This document shows positions 20,335-31,438 of a stretch of DNA of 64,000 nt, piece after piece. The notes under the pieces are model-generated. The model ran no database searches. It worked only from the letters and a program-made list of their open reading frames with translations, and had not been told where the DNA came from. Source of the stretch: Phaeotremella fagi (taxonomy: Eukaryota; Basidiomycota; Tremellomycetes; Tremellales; Phaeotremellaceae). The DNA is taken from positions 974,765 to 1,038,764 of the forward strand of contig BCHU01000006.1 in assembly GCA_001599715.1 (NCBI GenBank), given 5' to 3'. Position 1 is the stretch's first letter, and each line of letters begins with the position of its first letter. The position numbers and the translations under genes are program-made.

Positions 20335-22415
20335 CTAAGCTTCAGATTCTCTCTTCTTCTTCTTTTTCTTCTTCTCCCCATCTTCCACAGTTGACCCATT
20401 GACAGCTCCTTCGGCATCATCCTCTGCACGTCTCTTTTTAGATTTCTTTTCAGAGACTACTGAAACGTCACCCGCTGCGGCTGCTTTTGCTGCTTTGGCC
20501 TAGAAGAGTTTGTTTATCAGTGAACTGGATCTCATGTATCAGAACAAATTTTGCTTACAGCTTTCTTAGCCTCTTTCCTTGCTTTCCTTTCCTCTTTCGT
20601 TTCACCAGCTACCATGGATTCATCACCTTCAGCATCAACAGTGACATCGCCAGCTTCAGACTTTCTCTTCTTCTTCTTATCCTTCTTACCCTCCTTCTCT
20701 TCCCTCTTCTCTTCCTTGACTTCTAGAACAGCTTTAACAGCTTTCTCAACAGCAGCGATAGGTTGCGTTGGTAACATCTCAGCAACACGATCGATCTTGA
20801 TGTTATCAGTTGAAGCGTTGTAGCTAGCTCCTGAACCTGACATTTCGAATCTTGGTTGCGAACGACCTGCACCGGATGTAGCTTGTCGAACTGATGTTAT
20901 ACCAGATCGATGTTCTAAGGCTCGAAGTCTTGATTCAAGTTTCACTCTGTTAGAAATACCGACTTCAGCTGCTTGAGGATCGGATTTGGAGTCACCGTCG
21001 GATAGAGCATCTACACGGATGGAAAGAGAGGCTTTGGTAGCGACCATTCTGGCCATTTTACCCTTGAGTTTTTGTGGGGCTTGACCAATGAGTGATGCCT
21101 GGGGAATGGTCAGTCGACTATAAGATTGACGTAGCAATATGACTCACATGGTAGATAAGACCGTATTTAGGGGTGTCGTGTTTCGTTTTCAAAGCTCTGA
21201 ACAATGCCTTTTCAGCACCGAGGATTTGGACGGTTGATGCGGGGTGTTTGGCCAAGTTCATGAGCGATCCAGCGTGAGAGATCAATCTAGCCCCAACTAA
21301 TTCTCCAACCAAAGCGGTCAAGTTTGGTGCGATAGCTTGCATTCTGTTTCGGAGATATTCAGAGAGTTGAGTTCTGTATTCGGTGATGGAGATGACTTGG
21401 TCACAAAGAGAGTGGATGTGTGTCATGTCGCTTTCAGCGATTTCTGTACCCATTGATAGTTCAGCAGCGGCTTTGAGTGTAGCTTCCAAGTCTTCGGGAA
21501 GGATTAAGTCGAAAGAAGTGGTAGCGGCGTTGGTACGGAAGCCTAGGTAGGTGAGTTAGAGATCCTTTTGCGACTACTAATCACACTTACCCATGGCTTT
21601 GACGACTTTGGCATAGGCCAAATTGTCGACAATGATTTTACCCATCTCAGGGAAATGCCAACCGTACCATTCCTGTTTTCGTCAGCGAAAATCTTGCTTG
21701 AATAAAGTGAACCTACCTTAACTCTCATTGAGTAGATGTTAATCTCCTTGTCGAGATCGTCCAAAAGTGCGATAGCTTGGATGACCATGGTATCAACCTT
21801 GTCAGTAGAAAATTTGAGCTTGAATCGACTGAGAGAGTGACCGAGACCCAATGACATTGTTGATAAATCTTTGGGGTCGACACCACCAAGTAAAGAAGCG
21901 AGTTGTTGTCTGATACCACGGTATAGATCTTGGGTCGTAGAATCGGATAGGACAGGTATGGAAAGGGTCTTGTTGATAGTGGATGCTGAAGGGAATGAGT
22001 TTTGTCTCACAGAACGGGTAATGTAAACTCACCAAGCTTGGGTTCAGAAACAATCAACATCTCTTCCAACTTCTTCTTCTTCTTTTTCTTCTCTCCATCA
22101 GCTTCACCAGCACCTCCAACAGCATCAACCAAGAATTTAGATAACGTGTCAGTCAGTCTACCATCCTGTATAGCAGTAAGATCTTCAACGGCGGAAGCGG
22201 TAGATGTGAATCTTTGAATGGCTTGAACTTTAAGGCTAAAAATGATTGCAGACGTTAAACAAAATATTTCGATGATTTCATGTAGCCTAGACTTACGCTT
22301 TGTTTGCCAACTCTGGTGTCTCGAATTCCTTCCACAGATCTTTGTTGTCTAATTTGGCATCGTTACTGAGTTTGAAGACGACGAAACCGATGGCTGTCTC
22401 GGCAAGTACGAGCAT
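20335..22415 (-). CDS. NOP58: Nucleolar box C/D snoRNP core protein Nop58, 7 exons
   Basis: Exons in transcript order 22415-22297, 22235-22033, 21985-21717, 21672-21591, 21542-21148, 21098-20559 and 20499-20335 give 590 residues in frame. The start [16 protein letters not shown] is typical of Nop58. The NOP/SIK domain is plain ([37 protein letters not shown], in two parts), followed by TPKYGLIYH. The C-terminus is the characteristic Lys-rich tail ([19 protein letters not shown]). Nop58 is a core subunit of box C/D snoRNPs, which guide 2'-O-methylation and pre-rRNA processing in the nucleolus. It is a conserved anchor gene within an otherwise lineage-specific block. Confidence 0.97.
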
Positions 22416-22833
22416 TTTATTGAGTGTTGGTAATTGAGCCAAGGAAAATTTTACAAGTCGAAATTGGTCGGTAGATCAATGAGTTGGCTTGAGGTGGTGA
22501 ATATCTGCCGTTACTATGGAGTATTGTCGACACTTGATACTCTGTCGGTGTGATGTACTTTTGTAATCTTTTAATTCTTCTGCTTGAAGATAAATTTGAT
22601 GCAAACTAGAATCTTTAACGATGAAATTATTGAATTCAGTTTTTACTATCAATTTCGGAAATATTTTATTTTACACGTCATTTTTCTGAAAAATGTCATA
22701 AGAGGCGATTTTACTTTTTAGGCAACCTTTCTCAACAAAATCATCCATCGTGCATAATCGACTACTTGTGTACAAATTCACTTCATTCTTACAATTCTCC
22801 TCGTCATTCCTGCTTGAATCTTCTTGAAACTCA
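22416..22833. other. Intergenic region between two leftward genes
   Basis: This stretch holds the NOP58 promoter and the 3' UTR of the MFS gene. AT-rich; no frame or element recognised. Confidence 0.5.
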
Positions 22834-24856
22834 TTAATAGACGTAAACAAACTCATCATTCTTGATATCGGTCAGATCGAGTAAAGCTAGAGGCGGATCA
22901 GTATGCAGTGACCTTCTCGCACTAACCATTTTGACCTAAACCAGCACCCTCAGATCCATAAGCTTGATACTTGGTTTCCATACTGGTATCCTTGATAATC
23001 TTGGGTTTACCAACGGCGACTCTTTGCTTCTGTCTCTGTTTGTTGAACAAGAACAGCACAACCGTCTGGATACCGATGAGGACGAGGAATGTTATGAAGA
23101 TTGCCAAGACAGCTCTTGTACCAGAGAGATAGAATGGTGCTTCTTCCGCTTTGAAAAGTAGTGGACCTGAGGGCGAGTCAAAGATGAATTTCGTGGGAAG
23201 AAGCAAAACGACTTACCGAAAATGTTTCCTACTGCTGAAGCAGCGTTGAATAAACTGATCATTAGTGCTTTCTTGGTTTGACCAGCGGTGTTAGCAACCT
23301 GGAATGAGTCAGCAGTGTCCAAAAGGTCAATTATGATATGTCCACTCACAATCCAAGCTACGAGGGCTGGGTTTGCACCAAAGATGAAAGCTAGTAGGTA
23401 GTATCCAGTCAACGCGGGTCCTTGGTTGAATTTCCCTTTTACACCTTCCGAGTAAAGGATCGCTAGTCCAGTAATGATAGGTAATGTGTAAATCGCGAGG
23501 ATGATTGACTTGCTCTTGAATCTTTGGACCGCCCAAAGACCGAAAATAATGCATATTGATTGAAGCACTCCAAATGGCATGTTGAGGAGAGAAGTGATCT
23601 GAAACAATCCCGTTAGCTTCAACGTTGACGGTAAAGATGTTGAACTCACGTAGACATCAAATCCAAACGCTGAAATCAGAGTTGGTCCGAAATAGGTAGC
23701 CACACTAGCACCGGCGTTAAGCAACATCGACATGCAAAAGAAGACATAAGTTTTCGGATCCAAGAACAACTCAAGGACCTGAGCCCATTTGAATTCGTAA
23801 TTACCAGTACCAGTCTGGTTGGCACGTAATCTTTCTATACCCATTTGTTTCTCGTGTTCAGTAAAGAATCTTGCGGAGACTACGTCTGAATCTACTGCCC
23901 AGTAGATGAAGGGGACGGAGACGACTGTGATGGCACCTGAGAGAATGAAGATGACTTGCCACGCTTGGATTTTGGTTGAGTTGATGTGACCTAGACCGAA
24001 CGCAAAGAGTGAGGCCAGGATCGTTCCAACTCCTGTCATGGAGTACCAAGCGGCCTATCAATAATGTCAGGTCCACAGTCACGTACATATCAATAGACTC
24101 ACAACTCTCAATGGTTGTTCTGAACGTCGGTACCACCTTTATACATTAATATCTTTTTATACATACAGACTATGTATCAACTCACTGTGAAGTCATTATA
24201 GAGAACAGAGGTAAGCAACCAGCTTCGAACAAGCCTAGGAAGAAACGACCAGCTGCCACTCCACCAAATCTGTTTGACGTGTCAGTTAGATTCAAGTAGA
24301 GACACGTTTGGACCAACCCAGTGGCGGAAGCTAAGCAACATTGAGAAATCCCCCATCCAGCAACCATGAAACACATCAGATAACGTGCTGGTACTCTGAC
24401 TAACAAGTAGCCTGAGAAAGGTTGTATACCGAGCTGCGCGATCGCGTTCATTGAGGCAGCCAGTGAATACATGTTACCAGTGAGGTTGGTTCCCTCAGTC
24501 AAACCAAAAGTCTTGGCGTTTCCAAAAATGGTTTTGTCGAGATATTGCAAGACATAAACCCAGACGAGTACTGATAGAATATGGATGTCAGTTTTACGTC
24601 GAAGACGACGATTCTATTTGCTTATCAGTAATCCAAACACGTCTTTGAGGTGATAGCAACTTACATCCTCTTCGCTAACTTCAATACGCTCTTCTCCAAC
24701 TAACGCCAAAGCTTTGTCACCGTGCTTAAGATGTTTCTCAGTTAGATGATGACCAGGTTTATTGAGTTCTGCATCTTCGATAAGAGCCATCTCAATATGT
24801 TGAGATTCGCCTTTATCGACCTCGACTGGGTTTTGGTGAGTTTTTACGTCGGTCAT
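22834..24856 (-). CDS. MFS transporter, allantoate permease (Dal5/ACS) type, 9 exons
   Basis: Exons in transcript order 24856-24665, 24613-24318, 24269-24186, 24136-24103, 24054-23650, 23598-23350, 23298-23217, 23166-22927 and 22886-22834 give 544 residues. A charged cytosolic N-terminus precedes RRKTDIHILSVLVWVYVLQY (start of TM1). The anion:cation symporter hallmarks are GFGGVAAGRFFLGLFEAG in TM4 and WYRRSEQPLRVAAWYS in TM5. About 12 membrane segments are visible. Dal5/TNA1-type members import allantoate, ureidosuccinate, nicotinate or other organic anions; the substrate here cannot be told. The C-terminus is a short acidic/tyrosine tail. Confidence 0.88.
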
Positions 24857-25708
24857 ATTGCTTTGTCAGAGATCTATTAGTGTTATTGTGAAGCATTTTT
24901 CTCCTCATATTTGGACTCCTTATATACAATAGAGTGTTTGAAGTATCCACTTGGATTCATCATAGAACATCGATGAAATGAGGGGAAGTTAGAAGAAAAT
25001 CTGGCGGTCCGTGAGGAGACTCCATACCCCACTACGGTCCGCGAATTAAAGCTAAATTTAGGAAGGAGATAGTGCAATCTGCAAACGCTAATTCACATGG
25101 GTATCCACCTAATGCCGTAGCAGCTGACGTCGTTCGAAGTGGATCGAGGGTTTCTCACCTGAACTAGGCCTTGGATTCAGACTCACTGGACGAAATACGA
25201 GTTCTGTGCATTGATACGGTTACATGGCTACCATACGAGTCCAGAATCCAAGGTTTGAGGTGGATATTTGGGATTGAATCGAAAAATAGATGTATCGTGC
25301 CTGCCAAGTTGTTTTTTTTGCAGCCGGTGGATCTTCAACTACGTGCTTACTGGCCCGGGCTTGGTTATGGTTATATATGAGGTGTGGGAAACTAAGTGAA
25401 ACGTACTGAGATCCTCTAGCATAAGGCTCAAGACACACAACGGACCGTCAATTGCCTATCTTGGTGCTGAGGTGGATATGGAAGAAATGTTGTATTACTC
25501 GGTCATCGCTTGCTGTGGGCTTTCAATTATCAACTAGGATTACTGTACTCTACGTACCCACATTCCACGGTCGATTCCTTCCAAAATCTAGGCGGGTCTC
25601 GAGTTCAAACCACCACGTACAATTTCATCCTGCACCTATAAATGTATATATACGACTGATCGGAAGAAAGTCTTATTTCCCCTTCTACTGTCTATACTAA
25701 GGACCATC
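24857..25708. other. 850-nt intergenic region, no gene recognised
   Basis: The stretch lies between the MFS gene start and the 3' end of an F-box-like gene. Short frames on both strands have poor composition and no links to neighbours. Confidence 0.45.
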
Positions 25709-26948
25709 TTACATACCAAGACCGCAAGCTGGACAAGGTGGCGCCTCATCACTGTGATACAGATCAAGTTTTCCTTTTTCCAGCTGCACCCTTGCGCGAT
25801 TGGAATCTTCCCTACTTATACCATACGATCTTTTCAACGAGGCGACTTTATCATCCATGGTAGCTATGTCGTGTGTAACATGGTGCGGACTGTAGATATG
25901 GATTGATCCACTTTGAGTTGAAGTCCCTTCTTCGAGTCTCTTCAAACTGCTCGTTGCTAATTGGTGAGCTTCGTGTTCATTCCATTCATCAAATGGGAGA
26001 ACGTGATGGTAGATCCTGGTAATGGTGTTTCGAGGGCAACGTAAGAGGTCTGTAGGCCATAGTGAGAGTATTGAATCTTCCGCGTCCGAACAGTGAATAT
26101 GGTTAGTTCGAATGTAGCTCGGATTATCGACGCGAATACTCTCTGATGCATTTGGATGCATGGTATGATTGTTCGTCACCAAGTTTTCTCGATTCCTATC
26201 GCAGCCCGAGATCTCGTTGACCAAAAAGTCTCGAGGAAATTGATCTTGCAGCGAACAACAGTATCTTGAGGAAAAGAAAAAGTAGTTTGCGGGAATGGTA
26301 ATCGCTTGCATAGATCGGAATGGATTGAATCCAGCGAATCTGCGGATCTTTCGAACATAATTGATGAATGAGCTGAGTTTCGCATCGCCGTCAAAAGTGA
26401 GTTCGAGTTTTTGTACTTTGGCCAGAAGATCGAGTTTGGTTCCAATACGATTTCCAAATGAAGATTCGAAAGGCAAGCGATACCTGTCGAGTGAAAGGGA
26501 ACCTCTCAAGAAAGATGACGGATTACTGACTTTCGGTCCTTTGTAAAGCAGAGAACCGGCAATCTCATAAAAAGTCTGTTTCCAAACCATCAGTGGGGTT
26601 TGAAGTGAGTATATAATGAATATGACTAACTGAATTTACACGCATGACTCGAGTCAGATCTGTTTGATGGACCAAATGCCCAAGAATCTCGAGTAACACA
26701 ACATCAGGTAACTCCCTCTGTTCTTCTGCTTTCTTCCCTTTCTCCGTTTTGGCAACACCAGATTCAGGTCTGAGTGGCTCAACAATCATTTTGTAGAATT
26801 CTTGTTGTGAGATCGATGTTGGAATTAAAGTGGGTTCATTTCGAATGACTGCAGTCGGTGGCGTCATGAAAGAACTATAGGAAAAGTCATCAGAGTTTTC
26901 GATGACGATTTTGGCCTTTGATGAGGCTGTCGAATGTCTGTAGGACAT
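25709..26948 (-). CDS. F-box protein with C-terminal CPACG motif (divergent pair, copy A)
   Basis: Exons 26948-26631 and 26575-25709 give 394 residues. The splice yields MRVNS-TFYEIAGSLLY, matching MQVNS-TFYLAASSLLY in copy B, which supports the intron. An unstructured N-terminus is followed by an F-box (RELPDVVLLEILGHLVHQTDLTRVMRVNS). The long C-terminal region shares with copy B KLDLLA, VRKIRRF-type segments, NYIRTNHIH/NYVRTIHLD and PxxTITRIYH/NTVTRVYF. Both end in a short helix and EAPPCPACG. The two-Cys terminus could be half a zinc site. This family is distinct from the five-gene array. An SCF adaptor role is inferred. Confidence 0.7.
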
Positions 26949-27220
26949 TTTATTTTTCAAAGAAAGAATTGAGAATGATGAAAAGGCAGAGACGTGATTA
27001 TCGACGGTTAAGCTTGAATACTCTGATGGGCGCAGTCTATGAAACGAATTGATCCTCGCGCCATCACTACGAGTGATTGATGGTAGCACAGCTACATGCA
27101 AAAGGGAGGTGTTTCATCAAACGCCACCTCTGCCATCAGTGATGATTAGTGATCTATGCATCAGTGGGTTGTTTACGTACTTTTTTCTTCAACATTTTCA
27201 ATTCTTGGTTTCTCAATTCC
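26949..27220. promoter_or_regulatory. Shared promoter of the divergent F-box pair
   Basis: This 272-nt interval lies between divergent start codons of paralogues. An inverted arrangement of GATTGATGG and CCATCAGTGATGATT near 27073-27148 is visible. One regulatory region probably serves both genes; inference. Confidence 0.5.
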
Positions 27221-28557
27221 ATGGTGTCTGATTCTCATCTTCAGACAATGTTGACCAGTACCAAGGTGAATGAAGATACCGAGGTCATCATTTCAATATT
27301 TGAAAACTTCTCAATCGAGGAAGAAACAACCGCCACTAATTCGAAATCAAAGAATATCAATCAACGTGAGGGAACCCCGCAACTAACGGTAAGTGGTCTA
27401 GTTATCAAAAGATCACCCACTGATCAGTGTTTCTTAGAACTCCAACCCGAAAAGGGAGTTACCCGTTTTACCCTTCGAGATCTTGGTAAAGATCCTTGGC
27501 TACGTAGTTCGATTTAATAAGAAGATTTTTGTGAACGAAGACAGAGATGAATGTCATCAAAAGAACCTGGCTCGGGCAATGCAAGTCAACTCGGTATGAC
27601 AGTTTCTTTTGAAAAGGAATTTTTCACTCACATCTCTTAAATATATAGACATTCTACCTTGCAGCCTCATCTCTCCTTTACAGAGAACCCATCGTCAGAA
27701 ACATGAGATCTTTTTTGGAAGGTTCTTTACTTGAGAGATCTGAAACATCTAATCGCCAACAACTGGTCGGAAACAAATTGGACCTCCTTGCTGAAGTCAT
27801 CAAAATTGAGTTGGTCTGGGCCGAAAGAGGTGGAACTCTTTCTAACGAGTACAAGAAGGATCTTGATCAACCTATTAAAACAATTCAAACTATCCTCAAC
27901 AAAACTGGATCCAGTCCCTTTGAGAAGCTTGAAATCGTGGTCAACTCGACTACCGGTATGAACAAAAATCAATCAATCCCTGCTCATTCCCATCACGACA
28001 ATCGTTTGAGAGATTTTTTGGTCGGTAAAACGAAATACTGGTGTAAAGATTATTTCGCTCTCGCTAAATATGAACAAGGTCTCCCTCGTATTCAAGAGAC
28101 AGCTTCCATCAGCACTCCCAACTACGTTAGAACGATTCATCTTGATATTTGGATGGATCGGTCCTCAGATATTCATTTATCACCCAACACTGTCACCCGC
28201 GTTTACTTTGGTCGTAATTTCTCTTTGGCTCATCACCCTTATACAGAATACCCTTGTCGACGGAATTTTCTCCTTTTCATTCTTGAGAGAATTCAAACTC
28301 AACTTTATTCCTGTAGCTCAACTGAGAAACGTTCAGCGATGGTTCAGGTTTACAATTTCATTTCAATCAAGTTCGATCTCAATACAATTGACGATAAATT
28401 GAGAGCTTTGTTTGAGATTGCACCAGAGGCGAACTTGAAGGTAGTGAGGGAAATGATGGAAGGGGGGTTGATCGATTTTCTTCATGCGAAGGAAGCACCT
28501 CCTTGTCCTGCTTGTGGATGTAGGTATCTCAAAAGAGATGTTTACAATGGTCGATGA
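27221..28557 (+). CDS. F-box protein with C-terminal CPACG motif (divergent pair, copy B)
   Basis: Exons 27221-27388, 27438-27593 and 27649-28557 give 410 residues. Exon 2 is open in the frame that gives RELPVLPFEILVKILGYVV (F-box) and NLARAMQVNS. That frame lines up with copy A, including the intron position after VNS. The rest parallels copy A: SSLLYREPIVRN, KLDLLAEV, NYVRTIHLDIW, NTVTRVYFG, and EAPPCPACGCRYLKRD at the end. Copy B carries an extra stretch in the F-box (NKKIFVNEDRDECHQ) absent from copy A. Probably an SCF substrate adaptor; the partner is unknown. Confidence 0.7.
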
Positions 28558-28655
28558 TTATAAACTATGTCTTACATAACATGTTACGAATGGACTCTTT
28601 ACTATACATTTTCTGCATAAAGTGACGCGACACTGATATGAGTCATTTGTGTTAC

Positions 28656-28673
28656 ACGGAGAATTGCGGCATT
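28656..28673 (+). repeat. 18-bp element, copy 2
   Basis: Exact copy of ACGGAGAATTGCGGCATT found at 7668-7685. Here it sits about 100 bp upstream of the permease start at 28770, in a promoter position. Confidence 0.6.
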
Positions 28674-28769
28674 TGACTAAAAGTTGATGACGGACGTCCT
28701 CATATATCTTGGATAATGTCAATTCTGACCCATCTTCTTGACTTCTTTTCGTATAAATTAAATTTCACC

Positions 28770-31273
28770 ATGCCAATGTCCAACGCCCAAATTACCAAAG
28801 AAAATAATCAACCACCACCAGAGCAATCCCCAGAAATCGATCAGGATGCTGTACAACTAGTGAGTCCAGTTTTCACTGCTAAAGCTAACCATCATTAGGC
28901 ATCCTTTGGTTACCAAAACACTCTAGCAAGACGTTGGGGTACGATCGAATCATTCGCTGTATCATTTTGTGCTATGTTTGTGTTTTCCATCGCATCACTC
29001 ACAGCAGCACACAGCTAACAAGTACAAAAGGGATTTCATAGCTGGAGTTCGATCATTCTTATTTCTCGGTATCGACGCCGGAGGTCCTGCAGCTGTTTGG
29101 TAAACATCATTTCTTCGTTCAGCATACATCAACCTAGAAATCAAGATGGAGGGTTCCGATTAACTTCTCAAACGAGGGTCAGCATCAGTTCAAATCGATT
29201 CATTAAAGGTTGATATCCATCCCTCATTCTCCTCATTTATGTATTTGGGTACGGGTGCTCATTTCTCTCCTATCTGATGACTTGATTTTTGTCTCATGAT
29301 CAAGTTTCAAGATGATCGTGTTGGGATTTATCAATAGGATAGGAGATGTCGTTCAAATCATTTTTGATTGAACAACAAGAAATAGGCTGAGAAATCACCG
29401 TCTGAACCTGCTCGAGACAATGCTCGCGAAGGGAACCCCCACTTGTAGCTAGGTCACGACGTTGATCGTGATCTCTGTTGATGTTTTGTATCTTGCTACC
29501 AACATTGACAGTTGTCATATCAGCGTCGTGGTGTCGTTCATACCCCTGTTTTCTTAGGGGTGCCAAAACTCTTTTTACTGATGTTAGGTTAACAGGTCTT
29601 CAATGGTCATCACTTGGATTTTCATGTCAATCACTGCTGCTGTATTAGCTGAAATCTGCGTAGGTCAGCACATCGCTGTAGGATAGACAGAAGCTGACTT
29701 GCTCAGTCCGCTTTGCCCTTATCCGGGTCAATCTATATTTGGGCTGCTGAAGCTGCTGGTAAACGACATGCAAGATGTAAGTCATTATACTCACACAATT
29801 CAACTAACTCTCCCCAGTGATCGGTTACATCGTGGCTTGGTGGGCTTGTACAGCTTGGATGACATTTTGCGCAGCCAACTGTCAAACCATCGCCAACTAC
29901 CTTCTCTCCCTTTTAAACGTTTACGAAGTCGATTTCCCAGGTGGTCTTTCTTCTGAAAACGTCAAGTTCCGTGCTGTCACTTGGATAATCTCAGAAGTTA
30001 TTTTCGTTCTTTGTATCACATTCAATTATCTTCCTCAACGACTTTATTCATTTGTGTTCAAATTCAGTTTACTATGGATGATGTTCGATCTTCTCCTTTG
30101 TATCATCTGGCTACCGGTGAGACTGACCCTTTTTACTCGAATGAAGAAGAGCTGATAAATGCTAGATTGGGGTTCATAATTCTTATGGATTCAGATCAGC
30201 TTCAGAAGTTTTTACGTCAACTTATAACGGGACAGGTGCACCTGCAGGGTGGAATTGGATGCTCTCGTTCCTCTTCGCAGCAGGGATTGTGACGGGCTTC
30301 GATGCTAGTGGACATATTGCGGAAGAGACGAAACAACCTTCTGTAAAAGCTGCAAAGGGGTTATTCTGGTCCGCAGTAGCAACGGGTGGTTTCGGTGTTA
30401 TCGCTACTATCCTTTTCTTGTTCTGTATACCTGATTTAGAAACTTTGGCGACGTTAGAAGCTCCTCAACCATTCGTTCAAGTAGGTCTTTACGCCCGTGC
30501 GTCTGTGCAAGGAGATACTAACTTACTTTAGATATATGCACTCGCCCTTGGTAGAGGTGGAGCAGTTTTCATGACTCTGGTAGCAGTCATCGGGATCATG
30601 CTCAACACATCAGTAGCTATCGTCGCAGCCTCTCGATTGGTATTCGCAGTTGCCAGAGACGGTGTTTTACCATTTTCATCCTACGTCGGAAAAACTACTG
30701 AAGACGGACGACCAGCTAATGCCGTCAACGTAATTTTCGTCTTTGGAGCTTTGTTACTATGTACAATCTTGCCATCTACGGTCGCTTTCACCTCATTGGT
30801 TTCTGCTGCTGGTACTCGTAGGTTTCAATTTTGGTGTGAATGATTGAAAACGCTGATTGAAGAATTAGCTACAATCGCCGCTTACGCTTTAATCGCCATT
30901 TGTAGATTGATCTTCACACCTGATGACTTTAAAAGATCGAAATTCAGTTTAGGAACCTTCGCAAAGCCTTTTTACGCCATCACTTTTGTTTGGAACTGTA
31001 TCGTTTTTGCCGTAGGTTCAATCATCTTGTGAATGAAGATTTATTGATGAGACTTAGGCTTATATATCGCCATTCTTCTTCCCCGTTGATGCTAGTAGTT
31101 TCAACTATTCTGTGTAAGTGATTTTTTGGATTCTTGTTTTCGAAAGAGTTAACCAGTAGAATAGGGTCATTTGGGGCGCTGTCACCATCTTTGGGATAGT
31201 TTCTTGGGCGATTACTAGTCCTGAAACTTGGCTTCGACAGGATTTCTTGGTCAACATGCATGAAGAGAGTTAG
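28770..31273 (+). CDS. APC-superfamily amino acid/choline permease, 11 exons
   Basis: Exons 28770-28859, 28899-28968, 29042-29099, 29596-29659, 29707-29776, 29818-30116, 30166-30480, 30532-30817, 30869-31011, 31058-31113 and 31165-31273 give 519 residues. Hallmarks of the fungal GABA/choline (ACT) family are FLFLGIDAGGPAAVW, AAVLAEICSALPLSGSIYIW, GWNWMLSFLFAAGIVTGFDASGHIAEETK, and SRLVFAVARDGVLPFS. About 12 membrane helices. Two oddities: the intron between exons 3 and 4 is 496 nt, and the donor of exon 2 is uncertain. The best-looking donor (28980) leaves a frame mismatch, while the weaker one at 28969 restores frame but shortens TM1. Substrate not determinable. Confidence 0.85.
29100..29595 (+). 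other. Unusually long intron inside the permease gene
   Basis: The intron starts GTAAAC and ends with a branch-like region and AACAG; joining its flanks gives the conserved AAVWSSMVITWIF. At 496 nt it is about ten times the usual intron here. It contains a perfect 6-bp hairpin ACCCCT/AGGGGT (29542-29561) and C/D-snoRNA-like motifs TGATGA (about 29275) and CTGA (about 29391), without an obvious terminal stem. Confidence 0.6.
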
Positions 31274-31438
31274 TTGGTCAGATTTACTCAGGAAAGAGGA
31301 GAATCAGTTGGTTAAAGGATTACTCAGAGGAGAAGAGGATCATGTTCAACCATGATGCTCCGGACTAGCGTGAATATTATTGCATTATACCGATGAAATT
31401 CAAATACTCTAATCTACAAATTAACCGAAACTGAAACC

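Noticed and set aside
20532..20823. Plus-strand frames over NOP58 (Ser/Leu/Phe-rich)
   Set aside because: They are the antisense of the Lys/Glu-rich NOP58 tail codons; NOP58 explains the sequence fully.
29300..29566. 88-residue minus-strand frame within the long permease intron
   Set aside because: Composition is His/Asp-rich without structure, it lacks splice or promoter context, and the frame is explained by chance in a 496-nt intron.
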